The notes under the pieces: model-generated
The model's input: the letters and a program-made list of their open reading frames with translations, nothing else
Databases searched by the model: none
Told to the model about the DNA's origin: nothing
Part shown: piece after piece, positions 1 to 6,702 of the stretch
How positions within the stretch are numbered: the stretch's first letter is position 1
Layout of the letters: the number at the start of each line of letters is the position of its first letter
Translations under genes and position numbers: made by a program
NCBI GenBank assembly: GCA_045531905.1
Contig: JAZSEY010000020.1
Location: forward strand, 1 to 64,000
DNA: 64,000 nt
Source: RGIG6919 sp045531905
GTDB lineage: Bacteria; Bacillota; Clostridia; Lachnospirales; Lachnospiraceae
Direction: 5' to 3'

Positions 1-62
1 GTGCTTTCAACTCTTCATAAAACTGAAATTTTCGTGTGTTTTTCAAATTAGAATTTGATGAC
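1..62 (-). repeat. Intergenic cassette-type repeat, copy A (cut by window edge)
   Basis: Read on the minus strand this follows the GrpB stop codon. It starts CATCAAATTCTAATTT and ends AAATTTCAGTTTTATGAAG, AGTTGAAAGCAC at the window edge. It aligns along nearly its whole length with the spacer at 593-670, and its 3' part also with the spacer at 1399-1448. The 3' arm (GAATTTGAAGTTG in copy B) would lie outside the window. The stem GCTTT/AAAGC of copy B is kept here as GTTTT/AAAGC, which still pairs through a G-T wobble. Confidence 0.6.
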
Positions 63-63
63 C

Positions 64-579
64 TCATTTCAAACCGCACATCTCATACAGCTCTTCAACA
101 CATGGCGCTTTGTATTCAATGTATTTATCCATATCATCTGGGAATAACTGTGCTGCTTTCTCCTTGACTGCGCCATATCTTTTTACTGCTTCAGGGTTAC
201 TTCTGAGGAAATCTCTAAAAGTAATATGACGATGCAACTCTTCAGACTGTTGCGGACACACATACAAATGGTGCCGTTGCAAATGTGGTTTATCTGAGTA
301 TTTGAACGCTTCTCTGTCTTTGATTCCGAGGTTGCCTTCGTGAATATATCCAATGGTATTTAATTTATTAACGACGGCATCAAATATCGAGTAATCCTTG
401 ATGATTATATCAATGTCAATGATTGGTTTTGCAGACAATCCCTCCACAGATGTGCTTCCAACATGCTCAATGCCAATAATCAAATCTCCGACTGCACTTT
501 CAATCTCTTTCTTTATTTCTTCAAAAGCTGATGTCCATGTTTCATCATAAGACACAACTACAACTCTTTTTGTTCGCAC
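64..579 (-). CDS. GrpB/UPF0157 family nucleotidyltransferase-like protein
   Basis: A 171-residue protein of the GrpB (UPF0157) family, a nucleotidyltransferase-like fold of unknown substrate. Seen: the family block EHVGSTSVEGLSAKPIIDID near residues 38-57, with the GSTS loop and the D-x-D pair, then an HLYVCPQ segment near residue 105 typical of the family. The start is GTG at 579, chosen because GGAGG lies seven bases upstream; the family normally begins in this way, with an I/V-rich strand followed by Y-x-x-x-W. The gene lies between two copies of the palindromic spacer repeat, its GTG about 15 bases after the GTTG end of the upstream repeat, the layout of a gene cassette. Members of this family are common passengers of cassette arrays. 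Cellular role not known. Confidence 0.85.
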   Translation of the reverse strand: MRTKRVVVVSYDETWTSAFEEIKKEIESAVGDLIIGIEHVGSTSVEGLSAKPIIDIDIIIKDYSIFDAVVNKLNTIGYIHEGNLGIKDREAFKYSDKPHLQRHHLYVCPQQSEELHRHITFRDFLRSNPEAVKRYGAVKEKAAQLFPDDMDKYIEYKAPCVEELYEMCGLK

Positions 580-592
580 CTACAACCTCCGT

Positions 593-670
593 CAACTTCA
601 AATTCTCACATGCTTTCAACTCTTCACAAAGCTGAAATTTCCAAGTGGGACCCAAAATTGGAATTTGTTG
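593..670 (-). repeat. Intergenic cassette-type repeat, copy B (complete)
   Basis: On the minus strand the repeat begins directly after the TAG stop of the CPCC gene with CAACAAATTC and ends with GAATTTGAAGTTG, after which come GGAGG and the GTG start of the GrpB gene. The ends pair: CAAC with GTTG and AAATTC with GAATTT, leaving GAA unpaired on one arm. Inside is a second stem GCTTT/AAAGC with an 11-base loop, and the left half alone can pair AATTCCAA with TTGGAAATT. Paired outer CAAC/GTTG boxes with extrahelical bases and an inner stem resemble an integron attC site, although the strict RYYYAAC/GTTRRRY boxes are only partly matched. Confidence 0.6.
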
Positions 671-925
671 CTAAATCATTTCCTTTTCATTATTTTTTGG
701 TGGTCGGACATGACATAGCATTTCTTTTTCACAAGCACCAAATTGTAGGAAATTAAATTTTGCTTCTTTTAGTGTTATTCCATGGTTAGAGGCACTTGGT
801 TCGCTATCACAAGTAATAAACAGGTCATTTTCCCAAAAACAAACAGGGCAAATATAACCATGAGCTTCGTTTGCTGGGATATTATAGGTTAAATATTCAC
901 AACAAGGACATTGATATTTTTTCAT
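671..925 (-). CDS. CPCC-type cysteine-rich small protein
   Basis: An 84-residue protein beginning MKKYQCPCCEYLTY. It has two CxxC-like pairs, CPCC near residues 6-9 and CPVC near 27-30, followed by FWENDLF, the signature of the Cys-rich CPCC family (a probable zinc ribbon of unknown function). The start at 925 is chosen because the family begins immediately before CPCC; an alternative ATG at 946 adds seven residues. GGAGAG lies 13 bases before the chosen ATG, somewhat far. The C-terminal part (SNHGITLKEAKFNFLQFGA, then VRPP) also fits the family, which typically ends with an R-x-P motif. It sits between two spacer repeats, and its stop codon touches copy B. The family is frequently carried in mobile gene cassettes. 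Confidence 0.8.
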   Translation of the reverse strand: MKKYQCPCCEYLTYNIPANEAHGYICPVCFWENDLFITCDSEPSASNHGITLKEAKFNFLQFGACEKEMLCHVRPPKNNEKEMI

Positions 926-946
926 TCTGTATTTCAATCTCTCCAT

Positions 947-963
947 CAACTTCAAATTTGCGT
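947..963 (-). repeat. Partial cassette-type repeat, copy C (3' arm only)
   Basis: Only the right arm of the spacer repeat is recognisable: on the minus strand CGCAAATTTGAAGTTG followed by ATGGAGAG. The TGA stop of the upstream 144-residue gene lies inside this arm (AATTTGAAG), so the gene and repeat overlap. A weak left arm, GAAATTGC about 25 bases upstream, lies within the coding sequence. This looks like a decayed or truncated copy. Confidence 0.45.
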
Positions 964-1386
964 TTTTCTTTGTTTTAGCAATTTCATACTCAAACAAAAT
1001 ACAAATACACCTAATGCAATAAAAAATCCCCACACTATATTCCAATAAGGACTATTTACATCAAACATAAACAATAATAAATTATTCCACACTTTCAACT
1101 CAATCGCTATTGCAAACAAGTCAAACAAGACGTAGCTTCCACCAAAAATGTATATCCATCGCCACCAATAATTATTTTTCTTATTCTTCCAAAATGTCAC
1201 TATTCCACAAACACATAGAAAAGCCAAAATACCCATCAGTACAAAATAGAAAGCTCCTTTGTTCTCTAAAATCCCCAACCAGAAATCAGCATAGGATGTT
1301 CTGTCAATTAAACCCCATATTCTATGCAAATGAAACAATCCAAAAAACATAAAGAACCAAGGTTCCCAAGCATATATTTTCTTCAA
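952..1386 (-). CDS. Hypothetical four-helix membrane protein
   Basis: 144 residues, not recognised. Four hydrophobic segments are visible at about residues 8-25, 45-67, 77-97 and 113-136, joined by short polar loops (KNKKNN between the second and third) and ending in a basic tail KLLKQRKTQI. The start is TTG at 1386, with GGAGG eight bases upstream; the GTTG end of spacer copy D is immediately before that ribosome site. The stop codon lies inside spacer copy C. Product is an integral inner-membrane protein with no enzyme motif that I can see. It belongs to the row of leftward cassette-like genes at the left edge of the window. Confidence 0.65.
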   Translation of the reverse strand: MKKIYAWEPWFFMFFGLFHLHRIWGLIDRTSYADFWLGILENKGAFYFVLMGILAFLCVCGIVTFWKNKKNNYWWRWIYIFGGSYVLFDLFAIAIELKVWNNLLLFMFDVNSPYWNIVWGFFIALGVFVFCLSMKLLKQRKTQI

Positions 1387-1398
1387 TTATCTATCCTC

Positions 1399-1449
1399 CA
1401 ACTTCAAATTAACGTGTGCTTTCAATTTCGCCACAAGACTGAAAGTTTA
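1399..1449 (-). repeat. Cassette-type repeat, copy D
   Basis: On the minus strand: ACTTTCAGTCTTGTGG, then AAATTGAAAGCACACG, then TTAATTTGAAGTTG and GGAGG. It matches copies A and B over the inner stem region (CAG-x-x-TT ... TTGAAAGCA) and the right arm (AATTTGAAGTTG), but the left arm CAACAAATTC is missing or replaced by the end of the upstream 57-residue gene, whose TAA lies in the repeat. Confidence 0.5.
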
Positions 1450-1620
1450 AGTATTCTGATTTTTATCCTTCTTATCTATGCAATAACCAATTATTCCTAG
1501 CATCACATAAATCACTATATAAATGATGTATGCAACGTCAGACAATTCAAAAACAAATCTAGTTAAAATTGCACCTGCTATAGCAAGGAACCATGCAATA
1601 TACATTAGTTTTTTTCCCAT
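1447..1620 (-). CDS. Small two-helix membrane protein (57 residues)
   Basis: A short gene read directly from the sequence: starts MGKKLMYIAWFLAIAGAIL and ends DKKDKNQNT. Two hydrophobic helices at about residues 5-22 and 29-48 are followed by a charged, basic tail, giving a small hairpin membrane protein. AGGAGG lies five bases upstream of the ATG, an excellent ribosome site, which supports that it is real. No family recognised. It is the first gene of the leftward row and lies next to the divergent copper operon; a possible leftward promoter (1665-1693) would transcribe it and the downstream cassette-like genes. Confidence 0.65.
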   Translation of the reverse strand: MGKKLMYIAWFLAIAGAILTRFVFELSDVAYIIYIVIYVMLGIIGYCIDKKDKNQNT

Positions 1621-1664
1621 AAGTTACCTCCTCCTGTAGTGTAAACATTTTCTCTGTAATCCTT

Positions 1665-1693
1665 ATATTACTCTCTATTACTGTAGGTTACAA
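1665..1693 (-). promoter_or_regulatory. Possible leftward SigA promoter for the cassette-like genes
   Basis: On the minus strand TTGTAA (1693-1688) is followed 17 bases later by TAATAT (1670-1665), about 45 bases before the ATG of the 57-residue gene. No terminator is seen between the four leftward genes, so one transcript could cover all of them. Match to consensus is moderate. Confidence 0.35.
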
Positions 1694-1725
1694 GTTCTCA
1701 AAGTAGACATTATCAAATTATTTAT

Positions 1726-1754
1726 TTGCAATATACCCCGTGGGGGTATATAAT
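1726..1754 (+). promoter_or_regulatory. Copper-responsive promoter with CsoR-type operator
   Basis: TTGCAA (1726-1731), a 17-base spacer and TATAAT (1749-1754) form a SigA promoter. The spacer is filled by the perfect palindrome TATACCCC-GTG-GGGGTATA (1732-1750), which overlaps the -10 box. This matches the GC-rich C4-G4 operator known for CsoR copper repressors, so bound CsoR would block RNA polymerase. The csoR start codon is 35 bases downstream. Confidence 0.85.
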
Positions 1755-1788
1755 CTATCTGTATCATGTTAAGAAAAGAGGGATATGC

Positions 1789-2094
1789 ATGGAAGAGAAT
1801 AAATGTTGTTGCTCTGAACGGACAAAGGAGCGAAGCGAAAAGGAATATAAGGATTTGATACACAGATTGAATAGAATTGAAGGGCAGATAAGAGGCATTA
1901 AAGGAATGATAGAAAAGGACGCTTATTGTACTGACATCTTAACGCAGGTGGCTGCGGCAAACTCAGCGCTGAATAGTTTTGCAAAGGTGCTGTTGGAAAA
2001 TCATATCCGTACCTGCGTGTCTGAGAATATTCGTCAAGGTAAGGATGATACTATAGATGAGTTGATGGCGACAATACAAAAGTTGATGAAGTAA
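1789..2094 (+). CDS. csoR: CsoR-family copper-sensing transcriptional repressor
   Basis: A 101-residue all-helical DNA-binding protein of the CsoR/DUF156 family. The core HRLNRIEGQIRGIKGMIE (about residues 25-42) and the metal ligands C47, H72 and C76 (C...H-x3-C) match the copper(I) site of CsoR, so Cu(I) binding should release the operator at 1732-1750. The N-terminus carries an extra CCC triplet (residues 6-8), which is unusual and could contribute metal or thiol sensing. The start at 1789 has GAGGG six bases upstream; an upstream in-frame ATG at 1726 lies before the promoter and is not used. It is the first gene of the operon with copA 22 bases downstream. Confidence 0.92.
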   Translation: MEENKCCCSERTKERSEKEYKDLIHRLNRIEGQIRGIKGMIEKDAYCTDILTQVAAANSALNSFAKVLLENHIRTCVSENIRQGKDDTIDELMATIQKLMK

Positions 2095-2116
2095 CTAGAG
2101 AAAGGAGAACATACCA

Positions 2117-4675
2117 ATGGAACAATATACAGTTACAGGTATGAGCTGTGCCGCCTGCAGTGCCAGAGTAGAAAAGGCAGTATCTAAGGTGGACGGTGTA
2201 ACAGCCTGTTCCGTGAATCTGCTTACCAATTCTATGGGTGTAGAAGGTACTGTCAGTTCGGCAGATATCATTCGAGCAGTGGAAGAAGCCGGTTATGGAG
2301 CAAAAGCGCTCAATTCGGCAGATAGTGGTCGTGGCAGTAGCGGGCAGATGGGAGCCGCGGATAAAGAAGATGCTCTCATTGATAGAGAAACCCCTAAGTT
2401 AAAAAAACGGCTGATAGCGTCATTAGGCTTTTTGATTGTGCTAATGTATTTTTCAATGGGGGCTATGATGTGGGGATGGCCTGTGCCTTCATTTTTTGAG
2501 CACAATCATGTGGCTATGGGATTGTTGCAGCTATTGTTAACAGGAATTGTTATGGTGATAAATCAAAAGTTCTTTATCAGCGGTTTTACCAGCTTGGCAC
2601 ACAGAGCCCCAAACATGGATACTTTGGTGGCACTGGGTTCTGGGGCGGCATTCATATATAGCACATACGCGTTGTTTGCTATGACTGAGGCACAAGTGAA
2701 TGGTGATAGTGCCATGGTAATGCATTATATGCATGAGTTCTATTTTGAATCGGCTGCAATGATTTTAACCCTTATCACCGTAGGAAAAATGCTGGAGGCA
2801 CGCTCTAAAGGTAAGACAACAAATGCGCTAAAAAGTCTTATGGGACTTGCTCCGAAGACAGCGACTATATTGATAAATGGTGTGGAGACAGAGGTGCCAA
2901 TTGAGCAGGTGAAAAAGGGCGACATTTTTGTTGTGCGTCCCGGTGAAAACATTCCTGTGGATGGTGTTATCATAGAAGGTAGTAGCGCAGTGAACGAAGC
3001 TGCTTTGACGGGGGAAAGCATTCCTGTAGATAAGGCAGTTGATGATACTGTATCGGCAGCAACTGTCAACCAGTCAGGCTTTATCAAATGTGAAGCAACC
3101 CGTGTTGGTGAAGATACTACCCTTTCACAGATTATTCGCATGGTAAGTGATGCAGCGGCTACAAAAGCGCCGATAGCAAAGGTGGCAGATAAGGTGTCTG
3201 GCATATTTGTGCTAACTGTCATTAGCATTGCGGTGGTGACTATGTTGGTATGGTTGTTTTTAGGAGAGAGTGTTGGTTTTGCGTTGGCAAGAGGTATCTC
3301 TGTTTTGGTGATTAGTTGTCCTTGTGCTTTAGGCTTGGCAACCCCGGTAGCAATCATGGTTGGAAATGGTGTCGGTGCAAAACTTGGCATCTTATTTAAG
3401 ACGGCAACAGCCTTAGAAAATGCAGGAAAAACTAAGATAGTTGCATTAGATAAAACAGGCACGATTACCAGTGGAGAACCAAAGGTAACTGATATCCTTT
3501 GTGAGGAAGGTGTTTCGGAAAATGACTTGATTTCCTTAGCATTTTCGTTGGAACAAAAAAGTGAGCACCCGTTGGCGAAGGCTATCATGGCTCTGGGCAC
3601 AGAAGGTTGCATCCATGCAATGGAAGTGACCGATTTTACAGCGCTTCCGGGAAATGGTTTGACGGCAAAACTAGAAGGCGAAGAAATAATTGGTGGTAAT
3701 CTCTCATTGATGGAGCAAAAAGCCACGATTACAGAAGCATTCAAACAAAAAACTATAGCACTTTCTGAGGAAGGGAAAACGCCACTTTTCTTTGCGAAGG
3801 CAGGCAAGTGTATTGGTGTCATCGCAGTGGCAGATGTCATCAAATCAGACAGTCCAAAGGCAATTGAACAGCTGCAGAAAATGGGGATTCGCGTAGTCAT
3901 GTTAACTGGTGACAATGAGCGAACCGCAAAAGCGATTGGTGCACAGGCTGGTGTAGATGAAGTAATCGCAGGTGTCTTGCCAGATGGAAAAGAGGCTGTG
4001 ATTCGGCAGTTGCAGGAACAGGGTAAGGTTGCAATGGTAGGTGACGGTATCAATGACGCTCCGGCTCTTACTAGAGCAGATATTGGTATAGCCATTGGCG
4101 CAGGAACAGACATTGCCATGGATGCAGCTGATATAGTATTGATGAAGAGTAGTCTCATGGATGTGCCGGATGCCATTCGGTTAAGTAAGGCCACCCTAAG
4201 AAATATTCACCAAAATCTCTTTTGGGCATTTATTTATAATGTGATTGGAATACCGCTGGCGGCGGGGGTATTTATTCCATTTTTGGGATGGCAGTTAAAT
4301 CCAATGTTTGGTGCGGCGGCAATGAGTTTATCCAGCTTTTGTGTCGTGTCAAATACATTACGACTAAACTTTTTTAAAGGCCATGAAACAGATAACAGAT
4401 TGTCTGAAACGGAAGTCCATGAGGCTGAGACCGTTGAGAATAAAAATGAAAAGGAGAATAAAACTATGAAAAAGACAATGAAAATTGAAGGTATGATGTG
4501 CCCACACTGTGAGGCAAGAGTAAAGAAGTGTTTAGAGGAAATGGCTGGTGTTTCCGGTGCAGAGGTTAGCCATGAGGCCGGTACAGCGATTGTGACAGCA
4601 GATGAAACCGTGACGGATGAGATGTTAAAAACACTGATTGAAGGCGAAGGCTATAAGGTGTTAGACATTCAATAG
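2117..4675 (+). CDS. copA: Copper-exporting P1B-type ATPase with N- and C-terminal HMA domains
   Basis: An 852-residue Cu(I) P-type ATPase of the cytoplasmic membrane that exports copper using ATP. Order: HMA domain with GMSCAAC (C11, C14); membrane helices; CPC metal-transport motif (C401-P-C403); phosphorylation site D445 in DKTGT; SEHPLA with H484-P485 of the ATP-binding domain; GDGIND near 642-647; final helices; then a charged linker and a second HMA domain with MMCPHC (C795, C798). Most CopA proteins have the HMA domains only at the N-terminus, so the C-terminal one is unusual. GGAG lies upstream of the ATG. It is co-transcribed with csoR and should be induced by copper. An in-frame ribosome site just before the second HMA domain suggests a second product (see 4466-4675). 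Confidence 0.93.
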   Translation: MEQYTVTGMSCAACSARVEKAVSKVDGVTACSVNLLTNSMGVEGTVSSADIIRAVEEAGYGAKALNSADSGRGSSGQMGAADKEDALIDRETPKLKKRLIASLGFLIVLMYFSMGAMMWGWPVPSFFEHNHVAMGLLQLLLTGIVMVINQKFFISGFTSLAHRAPNMDTLVALGSGAAFIYSTYALFAMTEAQVNGDSAMVMHYMHEFYFESAAMILTLITVGKMLEARSKGKTTNALKSLMGLAPKTATILINGVETEVPIEQVKKGDIFVVRPGENIPVDGVIIEGSSAVNEAALTGESIPVDKAVDDTVSAATVNQSGFIKCEATRVGEDTTLSQIIRMVSDAAATKAPIAKVADKVSGIFVLTVISIAVVTMLVWLFLGESVGFALARGISVLVISCPCALGLATPVAIMVGNGVGAKLGILFKTATALENAGKTKIVALDKTGTITSGEPKVTDILCEEGVSENDLISLAFSLEQKSEHPLAKAIMALGTEGCIHAMEVTDFTALPGNGLTAKLEGEEIIGGNLSLMEQKATITEAFKQKTIALSEEGKTPLFFAKAGKCIGVIAVADVIKSDSPKAIEQLQKMGIRVVMLTGDNERTAKAIGAQAGVDEVIAGVLPDGKEAVIRQLQEQGKVAMVGDGINDAPALTRADIGIAIGAGTDIAMDAADIVLMKSSLMDVPDAIRLSKATLRNIHQNLFWAFIYNVIGIPLAAGVFIPFLGWQLNPMFGAAAMSLSSFCVVSNTLRLNFFKGHETDNRLSETEVHEAETVENKNEKENKTMKKTMKIEGMMCPHCEARVKKCLEEMAGVSGAEVSHEAGTAIVTADETVTDEMLKTLIEGEGYKVLDIQ
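4466..4675 (+). CDS. Possible independently translated CopZ-like copper chaperone (3' end of copA)
   Basis: The last 69 codons of copA form a complete HMA domain starting MKKTMKIEGMMCPHCEAR, the size and sequence of a free CopZ chaperone. Inside copA, AAGGAG (4451-4456) lies nine bases before this in-frame ATG (4466), as good as a normal gene start. The preceding linker is highly charged (Glu/Lys/Asn-rich). Inference: ribosomes may start here to make a soluble chaperone in addition to the fused form, or copA and copZ became fused by loss of the copA stop codon while keeping the copZ start. Escherichia coli is known to make a chaperone from copA by frameshifting, so dual output from one gene has a precedent. 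Confidence 0.5.
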   Translation: MKKTMKIEGMMCPHCEARVKKCLEEMAGVSGAEVSHEAGTAIVTADETVTDEMLKTLIEGEGYKVLDIQ

Positions 4676-4730
4676 TGCATAATTTTTGACCAGTGGGAAA
4701 TACTAGAAAAAAATAGTAAGGAGACTGGTT

Positions 4731-5162
4731 ATGAACGAAGATACAAGAAAACTATTACAGGAATGTGCATCTGGCTGCAAGATGGCATTAGATAGTATGA
4801 CACAGTTGGAGGACAAGATTGAAGACAAAAAGTTTTTTGAACTTGTACAGTCCTACAAAGAAAAGCATAAAAACTTAGAAATTGAAGCAGTCAAAAAGTT
4901 GGAATATGCCGGAAATGAGGATAAGGGTCCGGGCGTAATGGCAACTACATTTTCCAGAGTTTCTACTGAAATGAAACTGATGATGAAGGGGGATGACAAG
5001 CAGATTGCGAAAGTGCTGATGGATGGTTGTAACATGGGAATTCAATCCGTTGCAAAGTATCAGAACGAGTACCAGGCGGCTGATAAAGAATCCCTTGAAA
5101 TAGCGAGAAAATTAGTGAAACTGGAAGAAGATTTGATGCAAGAGATGAAGGCATATCTGTAG
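4731..5162 (+). CDS. Hypothetical helical protein in the copper operon (ferritin-like/DUF2383-like)
   Basis: 143 residues, almost entirely predicted amphipathic helix: MNEDTRKLLQECASGCKMAL, then about three further helices ending LVKLEEDLMQEMKAYL. It has no signal peptide or membrane segment. The pattern of four long helices with scattered Glu/His/Cys (for instance C12, C16 and EKHKNLEIEA) resembles the ferritin-like PA2169/DUF2383 four-helix-bundle proteins, but I cannot confirm the family. It starts 55 bases after copA behind AAGGAG and no terminator is visible between them, so it is probably part of the copper operon. A copper-binding or buffering role is only an inference from context. 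Confidence 0.6.
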   Translation: MNEDTRKLLQECASGCKMALDSMTQLEDKIEDKKFFELVQSYKEKHKNLEIEAVKKLEYAGNEDKGPGVMATTFSRVSTEMKLMMKGDDKQIAKVLMDGCNMGIQSVAKYQNEYQAADKESLEIARKLVKLEEDLMQEMKAYL

Positions 5163-5223
5163 TATGAGAATAAAACATGTGTTATAATACCTCTATGTAA
5201 TTAATTGTGAAGGGAAGATACTT

Positions 5224-5994
5224 ATGATGAATTATTTTTGTGCGATTCAATCGCCAACTGATGTTTTGATGTTGATTGGAGTTCTAGCAATCATTGTAGT
5301 TTTTATGGTTGTGATGGTAGGTGGTACACTTGCCTGGACAGCTAGGATGGAGGCCATGGTAGGAAAAAATGCTCCTGAGGCAAAAAAACTGCTGACTCCT
5401 ACCCAGAAGTTTATTCTTGCTGCAAGTTCACCTTCTAGGGGCAATAATTACAAATGCGTCATTGATATTTGGGAAACTCGAGATTCAGAAATCGGCAGAC
5501 AGCGGGCAAAAGATTTGTTCGAGTGGGGCTGGGGTGAATTTACTCACGAAAATGTGAAGAACATGGTAGATGATTGTTTCAATCGAGGATATAACAGCAA
5601 ATATCAGATGTATTGTGGCATAATTGAACCGGAAGACGAATCAGAAAAAGAATTTACTCAATTTCAGAACGAATTATTAGAAGAAATGAAGCAAAAATAT
5701 CCAAAACAGGGGATGCTTGCGTGGGATCTTGTAAGAGTATTATCCATTGTGGGCGGTGCTTATATGGGTGGTATCATGGAATATGAGGAGGCGGCAAAGA
5801 TTGCACTTGAAGCCTGCAAACGTCTTCAAATGAATTTTTCTTCTTGGGATGACATGGTAGGCAACTACACGTTAGGATATCAGTTTTGGCGTGGAGAGAA
5901 AAAGACAGATAGATTAAATTATTATAAAAAGTTGAAAAAGACTTGGATATATCAGATAAGTTGGGAAACGGAGTTGAAAGAAGAGGAACTGTAA
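5224..5994 (+). CDS. DUF1266 domain protein with N-terminal membrane anchor
   Basis: 256 residues. One hydrophobic helix at about residues 13-38 anchors the protein, with the rest probably cytoplasmic. The C-terminal half carries the DUF1266 pattern: LAWDLVRVLSIVGGAYMGGI, then E-x-A, LQMNFSSWDDMVGNYTLGYQFW (about residues 165-235). The function of DUF1266 is unknown; members are often found in Clostridia and near toxin or stress genes. Start at 5224 (ATGATG) with AAGGGAAG about six bases upstream. A TATAAT box at 5180-5185 suggests its own transcription. It is followed by a bidirectional terminator at 6045-6078. Confidence 0.72.
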   Translation: MMNYFCAIQSPTDVLMLIGVLAIIVVFMVVMVGGTLAWTARMEAMVGKNAPEAKKLLTPTQKFILAASSPSRGNNYKCVIDIWETRDSEIGRQRAKDLFEWGWGEFTHENVKNMVDDCFNRGYNSKYQMYCGIIEPEDESEKEFTQFQNELLEEMKQKYPKQGMLAWDLVRVLSIVGGAYMGGIMEYEEAAKIALEACKRLQMNFSSWDDMVGNYTLGYQFWRGEKKTDRLNYYKKLKKTWIYQISWETELKEEEL

Positions 5995-6044
5995 GTTTCT
6001 CATATGTTGTGAACATAGTGTTAAGGCTTTCAACAAATTGAAGA

Positions 6045-6078
6045 AGGTGCTGCGAGACCACATCTCGCAACACCTTTT
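6045..6078. terminator. Bidirectional intrinsic terminator
   Basis: AGGTG-C-TGCGAGA, loop ccaca, TCTCGCA-A-CACCT, followed by TTTT on the plus strand. It lies between the convergent DUF1266 gene and the XRE regulator and can serve both. Confidence 0.8.
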
Positions 6079-6091
6079 ATTTACTGTGTTA

Positions 6092-6583
6092 TTAGTCATT
6101 TCGTTCCTTTAACAATACAGTAGTAACAATATTCAGCGTATTAGAAATCAGCGCCATTGCCCACACCAAACAGATAACGATAATTTCACGAATTCGATCT
6201 GCGCTTGTTAAGTGGCTTCCTCCTGGAAGTAGAACCATGATGACAATAGCCAGAATTGTAGTAATTACTAACACTGCAAACATGGTGGTATCTACCTTTT
6301 TGTTTTTGGCTTCTATTTGCTCTAACGCAACAGTAATGTTTTCTTCTGCGGCATCTATATATTGTTCTTTGTCTAATCGTTCACCGGAAAGAATCTCATT
6401 AATGCTGATTTGGTAAATGTCGCTGAGTAGCTTTAAACTTTCAATAGGTGGCATGTAGTTGCCGGTTTCCCAACGAGACACTGTTTTGTTGGTCACTCCA
6501 ATTCGTTCGCCAAGCTGCTCTTGTGTCATATCATGTTCTTTTCTAAGTTCCTTTAAAAATTTTCCTATTTTTTGTGTATCCAT
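6092..6583 (-). CDS. XRE-family regulator with C-terminal membrane helices
   Basis: 163 residues. An HTH_3 domain occupies about residues 6-62 (MTQEQLGERIGVTNKTVSRWETG, cut here at the conserved SRWE block, then PPIESLKLLSDIYQISINEIL). It is followed by a linker and two hydrophobic segments at about 102-120 and 132-155. Membrane-tethered XRE proteins of this layout are common in Lachnospiraceae and are thought to regulate nearby genes; no ligand is known. Start at 6583 with AAAGGGAGG upstream. Two direct copies of ATTCCCCATA (6640-6649 and 6677-6686) in its upstream region are candidate operators. The nitroreductase gene upstream reads in the same direction. Confidence 0.85.
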   Translation of the reverse strand: MDTQKIGKFLKELRKEHDMTQEQLGERIGVTNKTVSRWETGNYMPPIESLKLLSDIYQISINEILSGERLDKEQYIDAAEENITVALEQIEAKNKKVDTTMFAVLVITTILAIVIMVLLPGGSHLTSADRIREIIVICLVWAMALISNTLNIVTTVLLKERND

Positions 6584-6639
6584 AATGATACCTCCCTTTC
6601 ATTTGATATGACCACTATACAAAAAATCGTGTTCAAAGT

Positions 6640-6686
6640 ATTCCCCATAGACAGCGAAATGCAGTGAAATCAAGGAATTCCCCATA
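6640..6686 (-). promoter_or_regulatory. Direct repeats upstream of the XRE gene
   Basis: ATTCCCCATA occurs at 6640-6649 and again at 6677-6686, start-to-start 37 bases, in the 119-base gap between the nitroreductase and XRE genes. On the minus strand they read TATGGGGAAT and lie upstream of a TATAGT box. They are candidate binding sites for the XRE protein, by position only. Confidence 0.35.
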
Positions 6687-6702
6687 CATTGAGATAAAAA
6701 TG

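Noticed and set aside
2740..4194. Long open frame on the minus strand opposite copA (484 codons)
   Set aside because: It is an antisense shadow of copA, rich in Ser/Ala/Ile as expected for the complement, with no motif or ribosome site. copA itself has all catalytic motifs.
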